From assembly GCA_964247745.1 (NCBI GenBank), contig CAXTVT010000050.1, positions 1 to 25,182 on the forward strand: a DNA stretch of 25,182 bases, given 5' to 3'. The notes under the pieces are model-generated. The model had not been told where the DNA came from. It did no database searches and saw nothing but the letters and a program-made list of their open reading frames with translations. Shown in pieces: positions 8,393 to 15,823 of this stretch (positions are counted from its first letter, which is position 1; each line of letters starts with the position of its first letter). A program made the translations under genes and the position numbers. This DNA is from RH-AL1 sp964247745. GTDB taxonomy: Bacteria > Pseudomonadota > Alphaproteobacteria > Rhizobiales > Beijerinckiaceae.

Positions 8393-8492
8393 GATCTGTC
8401 TCCTTCTGTCGTGAAACAGACATGGCTCCGTCGCGACGAAACATCCAATATATGAAAATGTGCGTCTCGATACTTTTTGTGTATGAAATGTC
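8393..8492 (-). promoter_or_regulatory. AT-rich leader/promoter region of the small secreted protein
   Basis: This 100-bp gap is much more AT-rich than its surroundings. Read on the minus strand it holds an AT-rich stretch with TATATT-like -10 candidates. A 10-bp perfect palindrome CGTCGCGACG lies at 8429-8438, and a small TCTGT-TTCACG-ACAGA hairpin sits just before the ribosome-binding site. A promoter here is likely, but its exact elements cannot be fixed by eye. Confidence 0.4.
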
Positions 8493-9095
8493 CTACCCAC
8501 GCGAGGATCCCAGGACGAAGATCGAGACGAAGGCGTCGAGCTCGGCATCGATCTCGCCGGTCGGCATTTCCACGAGCTTCTGCTCGAGCCCGAGCGCGAC
8601 GATGCCGTGGACGGCACTGAACAGAGTGCGGGCCCGACGCTTCACCAGAGCCTCGTCGCACTCCGGCATGAGGGCGGCGAGACAGCTCTCCAGACGCACG
8701 AAGATCCGGAGCTGGTCGGCGGCGAACCAATCCGGCAGTTCCGCGGCTTCGGCCATGCGAAACTCGAACAGAGCGCGCCACAGGTTGCGGTTGCTCGCGG
8801 CAAAGGCGGCGTAGCATTTCGACCAGGCGAGCAGCTGCGCCCCGGCATCGGTCGAGTCGAACACGCCGACGGCGTCGAGTTCGGCATCGAGCGCGGCCAG
8901 AGTGCGCTGGCTCACGCGCAGGACCAGCTCGTCGAGATCGGCGACGAGATTGTAGATCGCACCCAGCGAGCAGCCGACGCAGGCCGCGAGGTCGCGAGCC
9001 TTGAGCGCGGGAAGGCCGCCGCGCGCGATCGCCACGCTCGCGCAGCCGATCAAGACCTCGCGCTGCGCCTCGCGGCGTGCACCGGTATCCACCAT
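8493..9095 (-). CDS. TetR/AcrR-family transcriptional regulator
   Basis: The protein has 200 residues from the ATG at 9095. A longer frame reaching 9266 would run through the operator region and give an unlikely Cys-rich leader, so it was not used. The helix-turn-helix covers about 15-53 (LKARDLAACVGCSLGAIYNLVADLDEL). The C-terminal ligand domain (about 80-195) contains LLAWSKCYAAFAASN, WRALFEFRM and VHGIVALGLEQKL, as in TetR proteins with a WHG-type domain. It is divergent from the aas fusion gene, and the shared intergenic region carries a 21-bp operator-like palindrome. It therefore probably represses itself and the lipid-repair gene. A lipid or acyl effector would fit the context but is not shown. 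Confidence 0.88.
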   Translation of the reverse strand: MVDTGARREAQREVLIGCASVAIARGGLPALKARDLAACVGCSLGAIYNLVADLDELVLRVSQRTLAALDAELDAVGVFDSTDAGAQLLAWSKCYAAFAASNRNLWRALFEFRMAEAAELPDWFAADQLRIFVRLESCLAALMPECDEALVKRRARTLFSAVHGIVALGLEQKLVEMPTGEIDAELDAFVSIFVLGSSRG

Positions 9096-9119
9096 TGGCC
9101 GCCGACACTCCTGACGCTC

Positions 9120-9148
9120 TTGAACATCGTTCAGAACGTTGTTAGATG
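9120..9148 (+). promoter_or_regulatory. Candidate promoter of the aas fusion gene
   Basis: TTGAAC at 9120-9125 and TAGATG at 9143-9148 are separated by 17 bp and sit about 80 bp before the chosen ATG at 9230. The -35 matches consensus well and the -10 only partly. The main reason to propose it is that the operator palindrome at 9123-9143 fills the spacer exactly, the usual arrangement for TetR repression. Confidence 0.4.
9123..9143. promoter_or_regulatory. TetR-type operator palindrome
   Basis: Two 10-bp arms, AACATCGTTC and GAACGTTGTT, around a single central A form an inverted repeat with 9 of 10 pairs matching. An 11-bp core GAACATCGTTC at 9122-9132 is repeated exactly at 9148-9158 (12 bp including the preceding T). 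The site lies between the divergent tetR and aas fusion starts. Length, symmetry and position fit a TetR-family operator, with the downstream copy as a possible secondary site. Confidence 0.7.
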
Positions 9149-9229
9149 AACATCGTTCGTAGCAGATGCCGGCCCCTTCGCAAGCCGGGGCAGGGCCGGT
9201 ACAAGCGTCACAGACACGAGGACGAAAGC

Positions 9230-12200
9230 ATGGGCGGCCATCTCCTTCGACGCCGTAAGTTCGCACCGCTCTTCGTGTGCCAGTTCTTCTCGGCCTTCAA
9301 CGACAGCTACCTCAAGGCGGCGCTGGGCTTCATTCTCATCGATCGTCTTGCGGCCGGCGCCTCGCAGACGCTGATCCAGGTCGCCACCGCGATCTTCATC
9401 GCGCCGTCCTTCGTGCTGTCGGCGCTCGGCGGCGAATGGGCGGATCGCTACGACAAGGCGCTGATGGCGCGCCGGCTCAAGCTCGTCGAGTTCGGGGCCG
9501 TGGCCGTCGCCGCCGCCGGCTTTCTGCTGCCTTCGCTGCCGCTGCTGTTCGTCTCGCTGGCGCTGTTCGGCACGCTGTCGGCTCTGTTCGGTCCCGTGAA
9601 ATACGGCATCCTGCCGGACCACCTGCATCGCGACGAACTCGCGTCCGGCAACGCGCTGGTCGAGGGTGCGACATTCATCGCGATCATCGCCGGCACCTTC
9701 GTCGCCGCCCTGTCCTCCAACGAGGGCCACGCCAACCCGATCGGCTTCGTCATCCTCACGCTGGTCTTCGCCGGCATCTCCTGGGGCGCGTCGCTGTTCA
9801 TCCCGCGAACCGGCGAGGGCGCGCCGCACCTGAAGATCGACGTCAACATCGTCCGCTCGACCAGCGTGCTGATGCGCGAGCTGTGGGCCGACACCCGGCT
9901 GTGGCGCGGCGGCATCGTGGTCAGCCTGTTCTGGCTCGTCGGCGCCATCGTGTTCGGCATGGTGGCGCCGATCGTGAAGACGCAGCTTGGCGGCACCGAG
10001 ATCGTGGTCTCGGTCTACTCCGCCGTGTTCGCGATCGGCATCGCGCTGGGGTCGGCGCTGGCCGCGTGGCTGCTGAACGGCCGCATCCTGACCCTGCCGG
10101 CCCCGATCGCCGCCATCGTCATCGCGATCGTCTCGCTCGACATCGCCTGGACGCTGCACGGGGCCACGTCGCTCGGGGTCGGCGTCAAGGTCGCGCCGTT
10201 CTTCCAGCACCCGATCGCCTGGCACCTCGCCGTCGACATGCTGATCCTCACCGCGGCCGGCGGCCTGTTCATCGTGCCGTCCTTCGCCGCGGTGCAGGCC
10301 TGGGCCAAGCCCGATCATCGCGCCCGCGTGGTCGCGGCGGTCAACGTGCTCTCGGCGCTGTTCATCGCCGCCGGCGCGATCTCGGTCGCGCTGGCCCTAC
10401 AGGTGCTGCATCTCTCCATTGCGATGGTGTTCGCGGTGATCGGCGCGCTCGCCTTCGCCGCGGCGACCTGGATCTTCCGGACGTTGCCGACCAACCCGCT
10501 GCGCGACCTCGGCGCGATGGTGTTTCGCGTCGCCTACCGGCTCGAAGTCCATGGCCAGGAGAACCTCGAGGCTGCCGGACCCAACGCCATCATCGCGCTC
10601 AACCACGTCAGCCTGCTCGATGCGCCGGTGGCCTTCTCGATACTCGACCAGGACCCGATCTTCGCGATCGACACGGGCTGGGCCAACAAGTGGTGGATGA
10701 GGCCGATCGTGCGCCACATGAACGCGCTGCCGCTCGATCCAACGCGGCCGCTCGCCACCCGCCAGCTGATCCAAACGGTGAAGGGCGGCGCCACGCTGGT
10801 GATCTTCCCCGAGGGCCGGCTGACGCGCACCGGCAGCCTGATGAAGGTCTACGACGGCCCGGGCCTCATCGCCGACAAGACCGGCGTGCCGGTGGTGCCG
10901 ATCCGCATCGAGGGTGCCGAGGCGTCGCGCTTCTCATATCTGACCAACACCCAGGTGAACCGCCGCTGGTTCAAGCGCATCAAGGTGACGATCCTGCCGC
11001 CGCGACGCGTCGAGATCGCCCCCGATCTGAAGGGCCGCGCCCGCCGCCAGGCTGCCGGTGCCGCGCTCTACGCCATCATGTCGGAGATGGTGTTCGAGAC
11101 GACGAACACCGATCGCACGGTCTTCCAGGCGGTCGTGGATGCCGCGATCGAGCACGGCCCGAGCCACAAGGCGTTCGAGGATCCGGTCTCCGGCACCATG
11201 ACCTACAAGCGCGCGCTGATCGGCGCCCGCGTGCTGGGCGGCAAGCTGATGCCGCTGGCTGGCCCGGGCAAAGCCGTAGGCCTCATGCTGCCGAACTCGA
11301 TCGGCGCGGCGGTGTCGTTGTTCGCGCTGATGTCGGCGGGCCGCGTCGTCGCCATGGTCAACTTCTCCTCCGGCGCCGCCAACATCAGGTCGGCCGGCAT
11401 CGCCGGACAGTTCGACACGATCGTCACCGCGCGCAGCTTCATCGAGAAGGCCAAGCTGGACAAGTTGGCCGCCGAACTCTCGGGGACCTTCAAGATCGTC
11501 TACCTCGAGGACGTGCGTGCCGAGGTCGGGACGGCCGACAAGCTGAAGGCGCTGCTGTCGTGGCAGCGTCCGCTCGCCGGACGCAAGGCCGACGATCCCG
11601 CCGTGGTGATGTTCACGTCGGGCTCGGAGGGCAAGCCCAAGGGCGTCGTCCTCTCGCATCGCAACATGCTGTCGAACTGCGCCCAGGCCCGCGCCGTGGT
11701 CGACTTCGGGCGCGACGACAAGGTCTTCAACGTGCTGCCGATGTTCCACGCGTTCGGCCTGACCATCGGCACCATCGTGCCAACGGTCTTCGGGGTGAAG
11801 GTCTACCTCTACCCCTCGCCGCTGCACTACCGGATCATCCCGGAGCTGGTCTACGCCTCCAACGCCACCATCCTGTTCGGCACCGACACGTTCCTCAACG
11901 GCTACGCCCGCGCGGCGAACGCCTACGATTTCCGCTCGCTGCGCTACGTCATGGCCGGGGCCGAGCCGGTGAAGGATTCGACGCGCAAGACCTACCTCGA
12001 GAAATTCGGGCTGCGCGTGCTGGAGGGTTACGGGATCACGGAGATGGCGCCGGTGCTCTCGCTGAACACGCCGATGTTCAACAGGAACGGCACCGTGGGC
12101 CGGCTGATGCCTGGGATGAAGGCCCGTCTGGAAGCGGTCGACGGCATCGAGGAGGGCGGCAAGCTGGTCGTCTCCGGCCCCAACACGATGCTCGGCTACC

Positions 12201-12637
12201 TCAAGGACGACCAGCCCGGCGTCCTGCAAGCGCCGCCCGAGGGCTGGCACGACACCGGCGATATCGTCACGATCGACGACAAGGGCTTCATCACGATTAA
12301 GGGCCGCGCCAAGCGCTTTGCCAAGATCGCCGGCGAGATGGTCTCGCTCGCCGCCATCGAGGCGCTCGCCGCCGAGCTGTGGCCGGATGCGATCTCCGCC
12401 TGCGCCACGCTGCCCGACGAGCGAAAGGGCGAACGCGTGGTGATGATCACGCAGAACCCCAACGCCAGCCGCGGCGAGTTCTCCGCCTTCGCCCGCTCGA
12501 AGGGTGCCTCCGAGCTGATGGTGCCGGCCGAGGTCAGCACGCTGTCCGCGATCCCGGTGCTGGGGTCGGGCAAGCTCGACTACGCCGGGGTGAAAGCCTT
12601 GATCGAGGAGCGGGCGAAGGAGGCCGAGGCGGCGTAG
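9230..12637 (+). CDS. aas: LplT-PlsC-Aas fusion: lysophospholipid flippase / acyltransferase / acyl-ACP synthetase
   Basis: The protein has 1135 residues. The ATG at 9230 has AGGA 8 bp upstream; the longer frame from 9146 would start inside the operator repeat. Residues 1-420 form an LplT-like MFS transporter with about 12 membrane segments, opening FAPLFVCQFFSAFNDSYLKAAL. Residues 430-620 form a PlsC-type acyltransferase with HX4D starting at His459 (NHVSLLDAP) and FPEG at 526-529. Residues 640-1130 form an AMP-dependent acyl-ACP synthetase with the P-loop FTSGSEGKPKG at 795-805 and a C-terminal lysine region ending VLGSGKLDYAGVKA. In E. coli LplT and Aas are separate proteins that import and re-acylate lysophospholipids at the inner membrane. 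Here one chain carries all three activities, a fusion known in other proteobacteria. Probably controlled by the divergent TetR. Confidence 0.92.
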   Translation: MGGHLLRRRKFAPLFVCQFFSAFNDSYLKAALGFILIDRLAAGASQTLIQVATAIFIAPSFVLSALGGEWADRYDKALMARRLKLVEFGAVAVAAAGFLLPSLPLLFVSLALFGTLSALFGPVKYGILPDHLHRDELASGNALVEGATFIAIIAGTFVAALSSNEGHANPIGFVILTLVFAGISWGASLFIPRTGEGAPHLKIDVNIVRSTSVLMRELWADTRLWRGGIVVSLFWLVGAIVFGMVAPIVKTQLGGTEIVVSVYSAVFAIGIALGSALAAWLLNGRILTLPAPIAAIVIAIVSLDIAWTLHGATSLGVGVKVAPFFQHPIAWHLAVDMLILTAAGGLFIVPSFAAVQAWAKPDHRARVVAAVNVLSALFIAAGAISVALALQVLHLSIAMVFAVIGALAFAAATWIFRTLPTNPLRDLGAMVFRVAYRLEVHGQENLEAAGPNAIIALNHVSLLDAPVAFSILDQDPIFAIDTGWANKWWMRPIVRHMNALPLDPTRPLATRQLIQTVKGGATLVIFPEGRLTRTGSLMKVYDGPGLIADKTGVPVVPIRIEGAEASRFSYLTNTQVNRRWFKRIKVTILPPRRVEIAPDLKGRARRQAAGAALYAIMSEMVFETTNTDRTVFQAVVDAAIEHGPSHKAFEDPVSGTMTYKRALIGARVLGGKLMPLAGPGKAVGLMLPNSIGAAVSLFALMSAGRVVAMVNFSSGAANIRSAGIAGQFDTIVTARSFIEKAKLDKLAAELSGTFKIVYLEDVRAEVGTADKLKALLSWQRPLAGRKADDPAVVMFTSGSEGKPKGVVLSHRNMLSNCAQARAVVDFGRDDKVFNVLPMFHAFGLTIGTIVPTVFGVKVYLYPSPLHYRIIPELVYASNATILFGTDTFLNGYARAANAYDFRSLRYVMAGAEPVKDSTRKTYLEKFGLRVLEGYGITEMAPVLSLNTPMFNRNGTVGRLMPGMKARLEAVDGIEEGGKLVVSGPNTMLGYLKDDQPGVLQAPPEGWHDTGDIVTIDDKGFITIKGRAKRFAKIAGEMVSLAAIEALAAELWPDAISACATLPDERKGERVVMITQNPNASRGEFSAFARSKGASELMVPAEVSTLSAIPVLGSGKLDYAGVKALIEERAKEAEAA

Positions 12638-12671
12638 CGCCGGTCAAGCCCACCGACGCCGATCGTAGGGT

Positions 12672-12713
12672 TGAGGTCGGCACGCCTGATCGAGGGCTAT
12701 CAACTCGACCTCA
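12672..12713. repeat. Inverted repeat after the aas fusion gene
   Basis: TGAGGTCG at 12672-12679 and CGACCTCA at 12706-12713 are perfect complements separated by 26 bp, about 35 bp past the aas stop. There is no T-run. It may help end the long aas transcript, or it may be chance in GC-rich DNA. Confidence 0.25.
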
Positions 12714-12724
12714 TCAAAGCCTCT

Positions 12725-12764
12725 ATGGTCTTGTAACCATCTCTATACCATCCATATGGATGGT
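12725..12764. promoter_or_regulatory. Multi-half-site operator of the RHH regulator
   Basis: ACCATCCATATGGATGGT at 12747-12764 is an 18-bp perfect palindrome. Two more half-sites lie upstream: ATGGT at 12725-12729 and ACCAT at 12736-12740. Half-site starts at 12725, 12736 and 12747 are exactly 11 bp apart, about one helical turn. The cluster sits directly before the ribosome-binding site of a ribbon-helix-helix gene, and proteins of that fold commonly bind such tandem short half-sites to repress their own operons. Confidence 0.6.
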
Positions 12765-12779
12765 CGGAGCATGGTGAAG

Positions 12780-13193
12780 ATGGACGGCGACAAGCAGCGA
12801 GCCAGAACCGCAGACAGCGAGAAGATCACGCTGAACCTCGGCCACGTCGATCTCGGCCGCATGGATCTGCTCGTGCGCGAGGGCTTCTATGCCAACCGCA
12901 CCGACGTGATGCGGACCGCCATCCGCGCACTGCTCGATCGCCACGACGATGCCGTTCGCAAGACGGTGGCGCGCAGCGATCTCGACCTCGGCATCCGGCA
13001 CTTCGGGCGCGCCGAGCTCGAGGCCGCGCGCGATGCCGGCCGACCCCTGCGAATCCGCGTGCTCGGCCTCGCCACGCTCGCCGCCGACGTCGATCCCGAT
13101 CTCGCGCGCGCCGCCATCGCGAGCATCGAGGTGCTCGGCACGCTGCAGGCCGAGGCGAGCGTCAAGGCGGCGCTCCGCGACCGCATGGTGTGA
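12780..13193 (+). CDS. Ribbon-helix-helix (CopG-like) transcriptional regulator
   Basis: The protein has 137 residues from the ATG at 12780, which has GGAG 10 bp upstream. ATGs at 12756 (inside the palindrome) and 12771 (GGAG only 1 bp away) are alternatives. The fold is visible at about 14-56: a short beta strand EKITLNLG, then helices MDLLVREGFYANRTDVMRTAI and RALLDRHD. The C-terminal half (about 57-137) begins VRKTVARSDLDLGIRHF and has no recognised ligand-binding motif. It would bind DNA as a dimer, and the palindromic half-site cluster at its start suggests autoregulation. The esterase gene follows by 40 bp, so the pair is probably one operon. Confidence 0.78.
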   Translation: MDGDKQRARTADSEKITLNLGHVDLGRMDLLVREGFYANRTDVMRTAIRALLDRHDDAVRKTVARSDLDLGIRHFGRAELEAARDAGRPLRIRVLGLATLAADVDPDLARAAIASIEVLGTLQAEASVKAALRDRMV

Positions 13194-13233
13194 CCAAGCC
13201 GATCCTTTGCCGTCCAACGAGAAGAGCGACACC

Positions 13234-14280
13234 ATGACGATCATGCCGACGATGAAGGACGTCCTGCACCTGACCAGGGCCGGTCGCCTCGGCGAGGCGA
13301 CGGCGCTGCTGCGCGATCGGCTCCTCGGCGACGGCGGAGGGCGGACGGAAAAGCCGGCGGCGCGGATGCCCGAGGCACTCGACCTCGCGGCCCCGGCGCG
13401 GGCCGGTGCCGCGTGGACCTTGTCGCCCGAGCCGAAGCCGGGCGCTCCGGTGGCGGGACGCTTCGAGTGGCGCACGATCACCGCCGGTCTCGCCAGCCGG
13501 CGCTACAAGCTCTACGTGCCGCCGGGGGTGGCGGCGGCACCGCGGCCGCTCGTGCTGATGCTGCACGGTTGCACCCAATCGCCCGACGATTTCGCGATCG
13601 GCACGGGCATGAACGCGCTCGCCGACGAGATGGGCCTGCTGGTCGCCTATCCCGAGCAGACCGCCGCGCACAATGCGGCCAAATGCTGGAACTGGTTCAA
13701 GCCGGGCGACCAGCGCCGCGGCGGCGGCGAGGCCGCGCTGCTGGCCAGCATCGTCGGCGACGTCGCGCACGACCTGCCGGTCGATGCCGGCCGCGTCTTC
13801 GTCGCCGGCCTCAGTGCGGGAGGCGCCGCGGCCGCCATCCTCGCGCACGAATATCCCGATATCTTCCGGGCCGTGGGCGTCCACTCCGGCCTCGCCTGCG
13901 GCGCCGCACGCGATCTGCCCTCCGCGCTCGCCGCGATGAAGGGCGGCGCCATCGGTCGTCCGGCCGCGGTCGACCCGGTGCGCACCATCACCTTCCACGG
14001 CAGCGCCGACCGAACCGTCGCCCCGATCAACGCCCGCCACGTGCTCGCTGGTGCCATCGACGGAATGACCGCACCGAAGATGGAGCGCGGCAAGGCCCCG
14101 GGCGGCGCCGCCTACGTGCGGGAAACGTGGGTCGACGAACGAGGTGTCGCGCGGGCGGAAGCCTGGACCATCGAGGGCGCCGGCCACGCCTGGTCCGGCG
14201 GCAGCGCGGCCGGCTCCTACACCGATCCGCGCGGCCCCGATGCCTCGCGCGCGATGATGCGATTCTTCCTAAAGGCGTAG
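13234..14280 (+). CDS. PHB depolymerase-family esterase
   Basis: The protein has 348 residues with no signal peptide. A helical N-terminal segment MKDVLHLTRAGRLGEATALLRDRL (about 5-30) and a Pro/Ala linker precede the catalytic domain (about 75-345). Motifs are HGCTQ (His111-Gln115, oxyanion region), the nucleophile elbow GLSAGG with Ser194, a candidate acid Asp259 in GSADRTV, and His318 in GAGHAWSGG. The family includes poly(3-hydroxybutyrate) depolymerases and feruloyl/acetylxylan esterases. The lack of a secretion signal argues for an intracellular substrate such as storage PHB or a small ester. It sits 40 bp after the RHH regulator gene and ends 19 bp from the convergent sthA. Confidence 0.88.
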   Translation: MTIMPTMKDVLHLTRAGRLGEATALLRDRLLGDGGGRTEKPAARMPEALDLAAPARAGAAWTLSPEPKPGAPVAGRFEWRTITAGLASRRYKLYVPPGVAAAPRPLVLMLHGCTQSPDDFAIGTGMNALADEMGLLVAYPEQTAAHNAAKCWNWFKPGDQRRGGGEAALLASIVGDVAHDLPVDAGRVFVAGLSAGGAAAAILAHEYPDIFRAVGVHSGLACGAARDLPSALAAMKGGAIGRPAAVDPVRTITFHGSADRTVAPINARHVLAGAIDGMTAPKMERGKAPGGAAYVRETWVDERGVARAEAWTIEGAGHAWSGGSAAGSYTDPRGPDASRAMMRFFLKA

Positions 14281-14299
14281 ACGCGCGCCGGCAAGGCGC

Positions 14300-15697
14300 T
14301 CACGAGGTGCGGGCCATGCGGTTCCAGGCGTCGAGGCCGGCGATCTTGTAGGCCTCGGCCAGCGTCGGGTAGTTGAACGTGTTCTCGATGAAGAACTCGA
14401 TCGTGCCCTTCAGGTTGAGCACCGCCTGCCCGATGTGGATCAGCTCGGTCGCGCCCTCGCCGATGATGTGCGCGCCGAGCAGCCGGCGCGTCTCGGTCGA
14501 GAAGATCAGTTTCATCATGCCCGACTTCAGCCCCATGATCTGGCCGCGCGAGGTCTCGCGAAAGCGGGCGATGCCGCACTCGTAAGGTGTGCCGGCCCGT
14601 CGTACCTCGTCCTCGGACAGGCCGACGGTCGAGATTTCGGGCACGGAATAGATCCCGTAGGGAAAACCTTCCGGCGGTTGCGCCGCGGTGACGCCGAAGG
14701 CGTGGCAGGCGGCCAGGCGGCCCTGTTCCATCGAGGTCGAGGCCAGGCTCGGGAAACCGATGACGTCGCCGGCGGCGTAGATGTGCGGCACGCTCGTCTG
14801 CAGCGTGGCCGGCGTCACGGCGAGCCGACCGCGGTTGTCGACGGAAAGCCCGGCGTGTTCCAGTCCGAGGTCTTCCGTCGCGCCGACGCGGCCCGCGGCG
14901 TAGAGCAGCATCTCGGTCTGGGCGACCTGTCCGTTGGCGAGCTTGGTGATGACCCGGCCGTTGTCCGCGATGTCCAGCGATTCGATCGCCGTACCGAGCC
15001 GCAGCGTCAGCTTGCGGTCGCGGAAATCGTGCGTCAGCTCGGCGATGAGCTCGCTGTCGATGAAGTCGAGGAAGGTCGGGCGCGGCTCGATCAGCGTCAC
15101 CGCCACGTCGAGCGCCGAGAAGATGGTCGCGTATTCGACGCCGATGACGCCGGCGCCGATGACCGTCAGGCTGCGCGGCAGCTTCTTGATGTCGAGGATC
15201 TCGTCGCTGTCGAGCACGGAGTTCCCGTCGAAAGGCACGTGCGACGGACGGTACGGCCGCGTGCCGCAGGCGATCAGCACGTGCGCCGCGGTTATCTTGC
15301 GCGTCTCGCCCTTGTCGGTCGCGATCTCGATCGTGTGCGGGTCGCGGAAGCGGGCGTGGCCGTGCGCGGTCCGCACGCCGTTGCGATGGAACTGGTGGTC
15401 GAGGACCTCGACCTCGTGGTCGAGCGTCTTGGCCATGCGCGCCATCAGGTCGGCGGCCTCGATGTCCTGCTTGACGCGGTAGGCGCGACCGTAGAAGCCG
15501 CGCTCGCGCCAGCCCGAGAGGTTGAGCACCGTCTCGCGCAGCGTCTTCGAGGGAATCGTGCCGGTGTGAACCGAGACGCCACCGACACGACGGCCCTTCT
15601 CGACCACGAGAACGGAGCGCCCGAGCTTGGCGGCCTGGATCGCGGCGCGCCGGCCGGAAGGCCCGCTGCCGATGACGATCAGGTCGTAGTCGTGCAT
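14300..15697 (-). CDS. sthA: Soluble (Si-specific) NAD(P)+ transhydrogenase
   Basis: The protein has 465 residues. It is a class I flavoprotein-disulfide-reductase fold with the FAD motif GSGPSG at 10-15, the NAD(P) motif GAGVIG near 172, a second FAD motif YAAGDVIG near 306, and a C-terminal dimerisation domain. The active-site segment VSVHTGTIPSK (41-51) replaces both redox cysteines of lipoamide dehydrogenase or glutathione reductase with Ser42 and Thr47. SthA keeps GTIPSK and lacks the disulfide, so a transhydrogenase is the best call. It transfers hydride between NADPH and NAD+ in the cytosol to balance the two pools. It is divergent from the Na+/H+ antiporter gene, with 126 bp between them and a G-rich ribosome-binding site. 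Confidence 0.9.
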   Translation of the reverse strand: MHDYDLIVIGSGPSGRRAAIQAAKLGRSVLVVEKGRRVGGVSVHTGTIPSKTLRETVLNLSGWRERGFYGRAYRVKQDIEAADLMARMAKTLDHEVEVLDHQFHRNGVRTAHGHARFRDPHTIEIATDKGETRKITAAHVLIACGTRPYRPSHVPFDGNSVLDSDEILDIKKLPRSLTVIGAGVIGVEYATIFSALDVAVTLIEPRPTFLDFIDSELIAELTHDFRDRKLTLRLGTAIESLDIADNGRVITKLANGQVAQTEMLLYAAGRVGATEDLGLEHAGLSVDNRGRLAVTPATLQTSVPHIYAAGDVIGFPSLASTSMEQGRLAACHAFGVTAAQPPEGFPYGIYSVPEISTVGLSEDEVRRAGTPYECGIARFRETSRGQIMGLKSGMMKLIFSTETRRLLGAHIIGEGATELIHIGQAVLNLKGTIEFFIENTFNYPTLAEAYKIAGLDAWNRMARTS

Positions 15698-15823
15698 GGG
15701 GTCCCCCGACCGGCCTCGCTCGCGAGCGGCAACACCGTACGAAGCAAGACTCCGGCCGGCACCGAGGCCCTCCGGTTCGCGAGGCTGGTCTTTCGCGATC
15801 ATCCATGGTGAACCGCAGGTCCC
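15698..15823. promoter_or_regulatory. Divergent sthA / antiporter intergenic region
   Basis: This 126-bp gap must hold the promoters of both divergent genes. I see no clear -35/-10 pair or long palindrome, only GC-rich sequence with the ribosome-binding sites at each end. Confidence 0.4.

Noticed and set aside
9146..9229. N-terminal extension of the aas fusion from an ATG at 9146
   Set aside because: This ATG is inside the operator direct repeat, has no ribosome-binding site, and the added residues are basic and unlike LplT N-termini. The ATG at 9230 has AGGA at proper distance.
9277..12300. 1007-residue plus-strand frame inside the aas fusion gene, and a 438-residue minus frame at 10934-12250
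   Set aside because: Both overlap the three-domain enzyme and lack any domain signature; they are by-products of high GC at third positions.
12780..14280. Type II toxin-antitoxin pair (RHH antitoxin plus toxin)
   Set aside because: The downstream protein is a 348-residue esterase with an intact catalytic triad, not a small RelE, ParE or MazF-type toxin.
14300..15697. Lipoamide dehydrogenase or glutathione reductase
   Set aside because: Both redox-active cysteines are replaced (Ser42 and Thr47), leaving the GTIPSK form typical of soluble transhydrogenase.
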